DNA of 64,000 nucleotides from Chara braunii. Taxonomy: Eukaryota; Streptophyta; Charophyceae; Charales; Characeae. The position numbers and the translations under genes were made by a program. The stretch is taken from contig BFEA01000469.1 of the NCBI GenBank assembly GCA_003427395.1, forward strand, positions 504,606-568,605, given 5' to 3'. Below, one piece after another: positions 55,290 to 64,000 of this stretch (within the stretch, counting starts at the first letter, position 1; each line of letters starts with the position of its first letter). The notes beneath the pieces are model-generated. The model was not told the origin of the DNA, ran no database searches, and was given only the letters and a program-made list of their open reading frames with translations.

Positions 55290-55735
55290 ACAGGCTGAAA
55301 GGTTGCAGTTGAGGGGCTTAAACCACCAGTTCACGCAAACCAGTTTGGTGACCTTGCCGGTATACGCAGTAAGGCTGTTTCGCTACAGGCCTGGGCGAGT
55401 AGCAAAAGTGGCAGGCTGCTTTGAAAAGGCGCGGTTGAGTCTCGCGAGGCTTGGAAGGTAGCTTCGTCGACTTAGGCTCGTGTGAACTGCTCGTTCAACT
55501 ATAGATGCATGCAGGGGCGAAAACAGCCAGCATATGGGGCTAGAACCACATACTTCTCACCTTCTGCTAGAGGATATATAGTGACATTGATCTCAACGGA
55601 ATCCACAGCAACTTTGAGAGAGATTTTAAGATGGGCAGTGGAGTCCAGATCAACCTGAATACCGTTTGCCAGGTCATTGGAGTCTGAGCAGCATATGTTG
55701 TTCCAAGGACTGACAGGTTGTATCATCTCTACTTT
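55290..55735 (+). pseudogene. Decayed copy of the preceding ABCA exon end in its intron
   Basis: Near 55,296 the sequence AAGGTTGCAGTTGAGGGGCT matches exon 54,818-54,837. From 55,575 there are weak collinear matches to the Walker A-downstream part. At 55,675-55,720 GTCATTGGAGTCTGAGCAGC, ATATGTTGTTCC and ACTGACAGGTTGTAT match the exon end and donor at 55,000-55,055. Stops and indels prevent coding. It looks like an old local duplication of the exon end. Confidence 0.65.
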
Positions 55736-56243
55736 TTCGTTTTGTTTCTAACGTAAGTAGTGATGTGAGCAGACGTTCGCTTGTGACATTGTGTATGGAA
55801 GCCATGGATGTGCTGTGATCCGTGTTCAAAGATGAAAGAAAGCACATACACAACATTTATTAGTAGCCCAACATCATGTCGAAAAAGAATGCCATTAATG
55901 GTGATGAAAGAGATACAACAGACTCGAACTGGAAAAAGAGAAAGTAGAAACCCTCTGACAAATCTCTCTTTTTCTCTCTCCCGCCTCCTCTCTCTCTCTC
56001 TCCCCCTCCCTCCCTCTTGCTTTGACACGAAATCTGACACAGCCCTAGACTTAGGGACTCACCGAACTACACATGATCCCTTAAATAATCACAAGCGCAT
56101 CCTCACACGGAAGGGGCCAAGATACGTCCGCCACTATTCACCACGATGAATAGCAGCCTGGTATATCTTGCCACGTTCCTTGTGCAGGTGCGTTTGTGAT
56201 TTTTCATGTGAGCAGTCCGGCAAAGCCGTTAGTAATGTCCAGT

Positions 56244-56246
<3 letters not shown>

Positions 56247-56300
<54 letters not shown>
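56247..56300 (+). repeat. CT microsatellite in ABCA intron
   Basis: A pure (CT)n tract. The intron from 55,047 to 57,234 otherwise holds only the exon-like duplicate at its start and no recognised gene. Confidence 0.95.
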
Positions 56301-56303
<3 letters not shown>

Positions 56304-57234
56304 ACACACATATGATGTTTGCCAAATGCGCATGACTTTTGTCAGGAGAGGATGGGGGTCTGCCCCCGCCCCTTGCCCCTCCCCATGCCTTTTCCCACCC
56401 CATGTTTTTGCTGACCGCATGAACGTGTGGTGTGCTATCGTGAGCCGCATGTGTGCAGTTCACGCATACACTGCCGACTGCAAGCATGGCTTGTATAAAT
56501 GCAGCTGGTATAGGGGATTGCGATGAAGCACAGTGGTGTAACAGTTAGTAGTTGCCTTGTGAACAATAACCCCATGACCGGGAAAATGTGGTCATGTCAG
56601 CTCCCTCCTTTCTATGTCTATGTACCGAACTTATGCCAGCACAGGCATTTATGCAGAGCAAAGGGTTATGTCACTTATGTGACGTGAAACGTTTGCCATA
56701 AGAGCGCACACGTGGAACTCTGTGCTACACATTTGACTCATTGCGGAAATCACTTAGCTGTTCAACCTCTGTAGCTTTAAGCTTGAACCTATTTTGCCTG
56801 GCGCTAAACTCCTTACAAATGTGGGGTCAGGCCTATCCTGGACAGCAGACTTCAGAGTGCCAGTAGGCCGAACAAACCTCTAGCGTCATTGTGTGCCTTT
56901 GCGGTCTTTGTCTTAGTGGCATTTGAGCCAGTGGTGATGTAATGCTTCCCATATGGTTCCTTCCCTTGTCTGCTCTGCCCCTTCTGCCATTTGTTATCTG
57001 GTTGGAGCTTTGAACATGAGTTCTTCTTATGGGCTTCGTTGTCTCCCTAAGTTCAGACCTTGTCTTCAGCACTCCTGATGTCCTCTGCACGCTAGTAGAC
57101 TGTACTTGATTCTTTCTTTCTTGTGTGCGCATCCTCTGGACAAGAGTATGGCTGCTCTGCTCTTATCTGACCCATCTTCACAGCCTCAGCCTAATGATCT
57201 ATTGTTGTTCACCTGATTGGTCTCGTCTTGCTAG

Positions 57235-57448
57235 GTCGAAGAGCATCTTGAACTTTATGGAACGATTAAGGGTTTACCCAGAAAAGCCTTGGGGTTAGCC
57301 GTTCTCGAGATGGTGGAGAGAGTAGGATTAATGGACAAGTTGCATACAGAAGTGGTGGACCTCTCTGGTGGAATGAAGAGAAAACTTCAGGTGGCGCTTG
57401 CAGTGATTGGTGGATCGAAGGTTCTTTTCCTTGATGAGCCGACATCAG
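57235..57448 (+). CDS. ABCA: ABCA-type ABC transporter, exon with signature and Walker B
   Basis: The exon is 214 bp, with acceptor TTGCTAG before 57,235 and donor GTGAGG at 57,449, ending in phase 1. It reads VEEHLELYGTIKGLPRKALG, then GLMDKLHTEVVD. The ABC signature is LSGGMKRKLQ (57,361-57,390), and Walker B is VLFLDEP followed by TSG (57,421-57,448). It continues directly from LFPRLT at the end of the large exon, in the order V-x-EHLE-x-Y known from all ABCA proteins. The catalytic Glu of DEP is present. The D-loop, switch His, second membrane domain and second nucleotide-binding domain must lie in exons beyond the window or be lost; I found none before 64,000. Confidence 0.93.
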
Positions 57449-57464
57449 GTGAGGTCACCTGTAG

Positions 57465-57860
57465 GTTTATGGGGATTCCTGACTTCTTTGTCTGAATATT
57501 AATAATAATGTGGAAGTTGTGACAAATATTCTTGCATTGTAGCTTTCCTTGATGAGCTAACACCAGCGAGGTCCCCTGTGGATTAAACCACCAGTACTTC
57601 GCCCAGCCATTTTTCTTGGACGCGGCAGTTAACGTGCTGCATTTTTCACGGTTCAGCATACCGGGCCAAAATGCCTGGTGGAGCCAGCTAAAAGGAGGCC
57701 TGCACCTGCTGGTTCTTTTTTGGCGTGCAGGGGGTTTCCAGGCTCGGCAAGGGAAGGGTCAAAAAGTACAGGTGGTAAATGAGGGATTCCCAACTAGTTT
57801 GACTGAATGCTAAAGATGCGAAACTTGTGATGAATGTTCTTGCATTGTATGTTTGCTGAA
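57465..57860 (+). repeat. Local duplicates of the exon end and early intron
   Basis: At 57,541-57,585 CTTTCCTTGATGAGCTAACA followed by CCAGCGAGGTC repeats, in degraded form, the exon end CTTTTCCTTGATGAGCCGAC. A ~95-bp early-intron block (about 57,470-57,560) recurs at 57,780-57,860, sharing TTCTTGCATTGTA. This is a second case of exon-end duplication in the gene. Confidence 0.7.
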
Positions 57861-59073
57861 GTAAATTTGTATTAGTAGTATTACCCAGTTAGGTGAGTGA
57901 TTTGGGAGACGGTTAATTTGTATTACCCATGACCGCGAGCGATCTGGGAGCCACGTGAACAAGGCGGCCTACACGTCTTGCATCCAAGATAGCTCTGACT
58001 CTTCAATGAGCCTGACTCTTCATCGCTGTCATGCTGGCCAGAACAGCATGGCTTCCTCATGCATGTCAGCTGATGAACGAGTGTGCACAAACAAAATGCA
58101 GCATTGCAGGGAAAAGGGGGCACTGTTAAACAGCCGCCTGAAAGAACGTGACCAAGCCCATTCTTGAAGTTCCAATGCTGGGCATGGAGGTGGTCTGCGG
58201 ACCGACCTGAAAGAACGTAACTAAGTCAAAGATAACAGAAAATCGGAAAACATTCAAGAAAGTTCCTCTTTTGAATGGCAAGTTGACAGTCAATCCTCCA
58301 CATCTGGAGCAATCAATGATGACGAGGGGTCCTTCGGCAAGACACAGCAATCGAAGCGTGAGTGAGTGAAATTGTAAATTTTTGGCTTCCTGGTGGAAAA
58401 TGAACTGAACTAATGCTCCCCAGTATGGATATGAAGCCAGACCCAGAAGGACCTGTTTTATTGGGAAAACATGAAATCGGAGGAGGAGGAAAAAAGGGAA
58501 CAGAAGGAAGAGAGGGAAGAAGAGAGGGGGAAAAAGGAAAAGTTCCTCTTTTCACATAATCTGGATGGGGCGTTCGGACAACCGATGAGCCTGCCGAATC
58601 TTCAGACCATATCTATGGTGCAAGTAGTACGTTTCGTTTTTCCCAATTCAGGCTTAGTGACATTTTGAGTTGGGGCCGTGTTTCACATCTCAGCCAAATC
58701 TAAACGAGTGCTTGTGGCCGACCATAACAATGGTCCTGTTTGGGAAATTTTGGATCCACACGACATGTTGACCAGGAACAACACTTCTTCTGGCTCTGCT
58801 CATCAGGCTCAAAATCACACAATCTCAATAACACAACCAATGAACACCGAAAATAATCGTCATATCAAAGGGATATTAACAAAGGCATGACAAAAGACGG
58901 CAATAGAATCCTCTAGCCAAGTCATCAGGCAATTAGCCTCGACGAGGCTGACCAACAAAGTGTGTTGTGCAAGTAGAATATCAATCCAATTTGCGAATCA
59001 CATCATGCAGACCAACTGACAGTTAAAAGACTGCTTGAGAGGAAAAGTAGCTTGCATAGACCATTTCAAAATG

Positions 59074-59076
<3 letters not shown>
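57861..59076. other. Intronic stretch with dispersed repeats
   Basis: Block D1 copy 2 lies at 58,273-58,360 and D2 copy 2 at 58,385-58,460 (GGTGGAAAATGAACTGAACT and AGAAGGACCTGTTTT). No exon or other gene is recognised. Confidence 0.55.

Positions 59077-59164
<88 letters not shown>
59077..59164 (+). repeat. GA microsatellite
   Basis: About 43 uninterrupted GA units. Confidence 0.98.
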
Positions 59165-59166
<2 letters not shown>

Positions 59167-60159
59167 GTCATGTTCGCTATACATAACTTCACAAAGAAAA
59201 GTATGATTGGACTTCCAGCGACTCATCAGGAGGTTGGACTTCGACAGTCTGCCCTGGATGCATTTGACTGAGGGGCAAGGACATGTCGCCCAGAGTTAGC
59301 GATACGCCTGTGTGTGTGTGTGGTTTTGCGACCATCAGGTCCTACACCCCGATTCACGCCAAAGTCTGAGATTGGCAAAACCCCTACGACCTTCTCCCTT
59401 TCCATATCGCTGGTAGTCATTTGACTGCTGCAGTCAGCCTTCCTATCAACTGCCTATCTTTGCAAGAGAAAATATGATTTCCCCCCTTGTCCTGTTGGTT
59501 CTAGGACCGGCAAGTGTTTGCATCCCTGTACATTTCTACACTTCAGCCACTGCTGAGGAATTCTCAGCAAAAGCATGGTTTTCTCTCTAGAACAACCTGT
59601 CAAATATGCGGCTTAATCCTCACTATCAGAAGGACGACCTTGAGACCAGAAAGAAACCCCACTGCTTAGACAGGAACTCTGAGAAACTTTAAACCCGAAA
59701 TTGGTATTCTGCAGAAAATAAATAAGGCAGACAGTGGCCCTCTGGGCCATTTGGAAGAGGAGGTGCCAAGAGGTGATTTTGTGGAGGCGAGACCGTAGGT
59801 GAGTGCGGTCGGAAGGGACACGGAGACTGACCAGGTGCACAGCACTTGGCATTCGGTTAGTCAAGACCTCCAGTTCATGGACGGACCCCTACTATTCACT
59901 GAAACGAGGTACACTGCGACCGTGGCAAGATGATCAGCGATCCGGCACGGTGAAGGTTCGGAGGGAAAAGGATGGTGGGCCCAGAGAAAATCGATTGAAA
60001 GCGAAATAGCAAAAAAAATAAAGAAAACAAACGAGAGACTGGGCTTGGCTGCACTATTTGCTCAAACGTCCTGCGTTGCTGGCAGGGCAGTAATCTTAGA
60101 AATAAACAAAACAAAAAAAAAAGGAAAACGAAGACCCATTTGGACATAATATAATATCC

Positions 60160-60480
60160 ATCGGATACATTCACGAAAGTAGTAGTGTGAGTATGCGCTG
60201 AGTGAGGGCATTCCTGAGAATGTAAATAGGAGGAAAGAAGCAAAAAGGGAAAAACTTCAAAAAAGGAAAAAGGAATGGAATATATGGACAGGGTAGCGGT
60301 CAGATACATTCTGTAACGTAGTAGTGTGAGTATGCTCTCAATTATGCCTTTCCTGAGAACGTGGAAAAAGTCTGCCTTGCTGGCAGGGCATTAAAAGAGA
60401 GGAGGGGAAAAAAAAGACAATGATTTGGTCGTGATAGTGGTCAGATACATTCTGGACAGTACTATTGTGAGTATGCCCTA
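60160..60480 (+). repeat. Three ~135-bp repeats ending in a MITE-like terminus
   Basis: Each unit has AGATACATTC (GGATACATTC in the first) and then TAGTGTGAGTATGC or ATTGTGAGTATGCCC. They lie near 60,165, 60,300 and 60,435. In reverse complement the end is GGGCATACTCACA, the same terminus as the MITE at 22,013-22,107. Confidence 0.7.
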
Positions 60481-60930
60481 GGTCAGATGCCTTCCTGCAT
60501 CTCTTTTCTGTTACTTTCATGAAACGACAACGCCATCTGTTCATCATTGATCTGGATTTTTTTTTTCCCTTTTTTCTTTTTTTGCTCGTCTTTTTGGTGC
60601 CATCTGCTGGCACGAGGTACAATACTCGCGTTTCATTGTAGGCTGGTACCGGTACCCCAATATTTTTCTTTTAAGCCTGTCACTGTAACAGTCAGTCTCG
60701 GAAAAGTGCAACTTTTGGTTTGTCAAGTCGGGTTCGTGTGAACTGGTGGTTTAAGTCTAGCATCGTCCTGAAGAGCAAACGGTGACAGGGGAAGCGGGAA
60801 GACAACAGAGATAACTGGTTGAGGGGAGGTGCATCCTTCCTCCGGGAAGTAATCAATGCCGCCCACTCGGGTCCCTTAGCCATAATGTGGATGGAAGCAT
60901 TGGAGTGGGTTCATCTTGTACTCAGTTCTG

Positions 60931-61006
60931 ACTTGCCGGTGGAATAGGAACCACACTGATGCTTCCCAGAATGGTTATGGAGCTGGAACCATAAGGTTCT
61001 GTTTCT
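60931..61006 (+). repeat. Dispersed repeat block D2, copy 3
   Basis: GACTTGCCGGTGGAATAGGA, then ACCATAAGGTTCTGTTTC. It is preceded by a short D1 relative near 60,834 (TCCTCCGGGAAGTAATCAAT), so D1 and D2 form one composite unit here as at 58 kb. Confidence 0.7.
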
Positions 61007-61075
61007 TTCAAAAAGACACAAACATTAGAGACAGACATATGAAGAAAAAAGAAAAAAGAAACAGACATATGATCC

Positions 61076-61147
61076 TGTCCTTTGGGACATCCGTTACAAT
61101 TGGAGCGATACAGAGAAGATTAGCATACATTGAGAAATGGTCCAAAA
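61076..61147 (+). pseudogene. U6 snRNA-like pseudogene D with internal deletion
   Basis: CCTTTGGGACATCCGTTACA, then TTGGAGCGATACAGAGAAGA and TTAGCAT run directly into ATTGAGAAATGGTCCAAA. Both U6 ends are present but about 30-35 internal bases are missing. It follows block D2. Confidence 0.85.
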
Positions 61148-61438
61148 AGCTGTGTTAGTCCCCGGGCGGCCTGGCTGGGGGAAGGTTGCCCGGGTACCTT
61201 CTCAGGCAGCCCGGACTGGGCAGGGCCCAGGCAGGGTCCCGGGCGATCCCAGCGCATAAACTATGGAAAAAAAATGTTGTGTAAAATTGCAATACAAACA
61301 ACTTTTGGCTGAGGGCCACCTCGAAATGCCTTGTTAATTTCAAGATAAAAATAAATGAGGAAACACGAGTCCAAATGTACCCTTTTAAGTCTTAAGCCCT
61401 TTAGTCACTGTTTATACTCCCCGACCCCCCCTGGATGA

Positions 61439-61486
61439 CCCATCACCAGAACCGAAGTTAAGACTGGATTCTGACTGCTTAGGCCA
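61439..61486 (+). pseudogene. Possible 5S rRNA-like fragment
   Basis: CCCATCACCAGAAC, CGAAGTTAAG and TGCTTAGGCC resemble, in order, the 5S segment CCCATCAGAACTCCGAAGTT and AAGC-GTGCTTGGGC, with insertions. The match is short. Confidence 0.3.
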
Positions 61487-61499
61487 AGCGCAGTCCTGA

Positions 61500-63700
61500 C
61501 CTAAAGTCTTTTTTTTTTTTTTGGGATCCTTGGATTCCTTGCCTCTTTTTTGCCCCGTCTGGTTTTGCTGGGCGACCCCCCCTCTGCCCAACTGGCCCGG
61601 GCATGCCTGGCCGGGCGTGCTGGGATGGGCGACAGCCCAGCATAGCCAAAAAGAAAAAAAATTGAAACAGAAATATCATCCTTGTGAAAAAGAACCAAAG
61701 GGAAAAATAGTAAAATACAGGTCTCACCGTTTCACCCAACAAAGAGTTAGCTTAGCCCTTCCGTTAGCACAAAGCTAGGGAAGGTAAAGTATTCAAAATA
61801 GGTAAGAGAGGGGGGGCAGGATTAGATTTGAGAACGGTGTTGTACTACCATCTGGCTGCAGGTAACAGAATGACATCGTTTCTGAAGTGGAACATGCTTG
61901 GGAAGATTCAGAGATTGAATGAGGTAAGGTAGGGCATAAAATGCACAGCTTAGCCAAGCGTAGAAAATAGAGGCATACCCACAGCAGACCATTTGTTATA
62001 GCTCAAAGGCATACCCACAACAGACCATTTTCTTATAGCTATTATGATCCTGGCCAATTTCGTAGTGCGAAATTCATGAGAAAGCACACTGCTTTCCAAT
62101 TGCAAAAGAAATGACGGAGAGAGAACGAAGAAGGAGAAGGAGAAAGAAAGAAGAAGAAGAAGAAGATGTACACCAGCAAAAGGTCAATGACAATTCCCCG
62201 TCACTCGACCAACTCCTCCTTATCACCTCCTCTCTTATTCAATCAATAAATATTAAATAGTAATAATAATAATGAATGGCTGAACGGGAATCAAAGTCCG
62301 AATCCCTCTTCTACTGCTTGGCATAACTAGAGCTCCACCATGGCCATGGCCGCCTTCTTCCTCTTCTTCGATCAGGCTGAGGCTATGGCGGACTACTGAG
62401 GGCCTAGCCCTGCTGTGCAAAAGACAACGCAAAACAGCTATGTCTGCTACTTCTCAGGCCGCCATGCCTGACTCTGCCTTGAAGCCTTCTTGGTGTGACG
62501 CAACCCCCACTGGAGCCTTCCACATGCACAGCCTAACAAGGTGATGAGGATGGCGTTCACCATAGCCAGGTAAGTACCTCGCCACTCTCCTCCCTAGTCC
62601 CCTTCTTCCTCCTCCTCCTACCTGTAGAGCTCCACCATAGCTAAGGTGGGAGCTCCCGGCCTGCTTCCTCCTCCCAGCGCTGGACTGCCCTGCGCTCTTC
62701 CTTCCAGCGGCACTCTGAATGCTAGCACCCACCCAAGCAGCATGGCGCCCAAACTTGCATACCGCAAATGAGGAGCACTTCGCCCCTCCTGGAGATATAG
62801 CGGCCTACCTGTCTCTTGGGCTGTGACTTCCAGACCGCGCGGCCTCCAAGCAACCGGTACCTCCTCCCTTTCGGAGGGAAACATCATTACAGGCTCTGAT
62901 ATCGTCCGCACAGGCCCTAGAGTCAGGCTACTTGGACTGGTACCCCCACCTAGACCTAGTCTACCAGCTACTGGGCCTCCAAAAATACTAACGTTTTGTC
63001 TTTTTCTGCTCGGCCTCCAGTTCCCGACACATCGAATGGAACCGGCCGACCTGCTACTTGAGTGTTTTTCCCCACGGCTCTCAGTGTTCCCGCTACTTTG
63101 AGTGTTTTCCACGCTGCACCCGGGCCACAGGTAAGTACCGGCCCCCTTGGGACTTCCAAACAAACAAGTGCCCTGGCGGGCCACACACACACTCGGACCG
63201 ACAAGCACTCAGGCAGGCACATGAACCAGCAAGCACACACACACACACACAGACTTAGAAAACTTAGAACGCAGGAATGTCAGCAAGGCATTCATTCCAG
63301 CGGCAAAACTTTGAAATCAGCAGTGTTCTCAGCAGTGAAACCCCTTGTTTTAGCGCTCCATCTGATGACCTGCTTCAGGGACGAGAGTGCTGTTGGAAAT
63401 GATCTGAGTTCTGGGGAGCATTCTTCGTGAGGAAAGGATGATCCAAGAGAAGGGGTATTGCTCATAAGGCATGCACTATTCGGGCATTTGATCTTCCATC
63501 ATGGACTAATCTTGCTGTCCAGGGTCTCCAGTTTGTAACGAGGGGAAACATAGTAGTGTTTGCTTTATTTCGGGCTTGCTGGTGGGAAAGGAAGCAGATT
63601 GACACTCTGCCGAATTGAACGCCACAAGGCTGTAGCTAAAAATAAAAGGAAAACAAAAGGCAATCGTAAAACCGATATGAAAAAAAATGAAAATAGGAAA
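61500..63700. other. No gene recognised; two orphan splice-donor-like sites
   Basis: GC-rich stretches with open but featureless frames are present. CAGGTAAGTACC occurs at about 62,568 and 63,128, matching the splice-donor consensus, but the sequence before them shows no ABCA or other known protein. A GAA microsatellite lies near 62,150 and a CA tract near 63,235. Confidence 0.4.
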
Positions 63701-63701
63701 T

Positions 63702-64000
63702 CTGCAAGGAAGATGAGCAATAGCGAACTTCAGCAACCAAACAGCATCATACACATTAGACCAGATAGTCGTGACCTTGAACCAAGAGCAGAATTGCATC
63801 ACGAGTTTCACCAAATAAAAGCACACCAAAAGCTCACAATTGACAATGCTGAAATAGTCTCATCATCATCATGAACGAAGAACCAATGTTGATATCCTAT
63901 CTGGCGCTCGGCGCCCAGACTACAGATGGCAGATCCTATCTAGCCTATACTACAATGCCGAAGATGACGACAACAGCTCTCCCGAAGTACGAGCAGATAG
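63702..64000 (+). repeat. ~300-bp dispersed repeat, copy 2
   Basis: It is collinear with 27,438-27,735 on the same strand: CAGCATCATACACATTAGAC, TAGTCTCATCATCATCAT and GGCAGATCCTATCTAGCCTA. It probably continues past the window edge. Confidence 0.8.

Noticed and set aside
59803-60009. WTDPYYSLKRG resembling the MDPYSRR segment of the next ABCA exon
   Set aside because: The phase does not fit the phase-1 donor at 57,448, the preceding residues do not match, and the similarity is too short.
62890-62910. GGCTCTGATATC as a possible primer-binding site on the minus strand
   Set aside because: Only a partial match, and no LTR or coding sequence next to it.
62618-63208. 196-codon minus-strand frame near the right end
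   Set aside because: GC-rich, Gly/Ser/Arg-rich, with no family resemblance and no consistent exon structure.

Overview
The window is a repeat-rich nuclear segment of a streptophyte alga, most likely a charophyte such as Chara. The host gene is a plant/green-lineage ABCA transporter with short exons and very long introns. The retroelement gag and pol fragments look like those I associate with Chara braunii. Coding density is very low, microsatellites and assembly gaps are frequent, and there is no operon-like or CRISPR-like structure. The species call is inference from remembered families and no database was searched.

Layout. 1-13,960: two diverged copies of a ~2.3-2.5 kb repeat in opposite orientation (1-2,540 and 13,960-11,720). 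They flank an AT-rich interval that holds a degenerate LINE reverse-transcriptase remnant (minus strand, 10,276-11,790). 14,170-14,925: a degenerate tandem array. 18,005-18,505: two tandem minus-strand SINE-like units, each with a tRNA-like head and a U6 snRNA-like segment. 20,117-57,448: the visible first part of one plus-strand ABCA gene. Exon 1 ends at 20,509, exon 2 is 50,999-51,211, a large exon is 52,611-55,046, and the next exon is 57,235-57,448; a further exon at 52,291-52,533 is possible. The exons encode the N-terminus, the luminal loop, the first membrane domain and most of the first nucleotide-binding domain. The rest of the gene lies beyond the window.

Intron 1 (about 30.5 kb as assembled) is packed with mobile DNA. 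It holds U6-like and U2-like pseudogenes, a 95-bp MITE, and a non-autonomous PIF/Harbinger-like element (24,998-26,626, TTA target duplication). It also holds a Gypsy remnant (28,370-32,990) and an older Gypsy gag (to 42,705). That gag is split by a complete, nested chromodomain-type LTR retrotransposon (33,845-42,105, LTRs of 313 and 308 bp, target duplication CGAAC). All the LTR elements run antisense to the host gene. The nested element carries an in-frame deletion that removes most of its reverse transcriptase and all of its RNase H.

Assembly caution. A perfect Nextera mate-pair junction (two head-to-head 19-bp Tn5 mosaic ends) sits at 45,170-45,207, and a 680-base N gap at 48,894-49,573. 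Contiguity of exon 1 with exon 2 is therefore not secure. I found no clear new defence or metabolic system. The most unusual items are the tRNA-U6 composite SINEs, the pol-deleted nested chromovirus, the decayed copies of ABCA exon ends in its own introns, and a shared GGCAGCACTT-type motif array in otherwise unrelated repeats.
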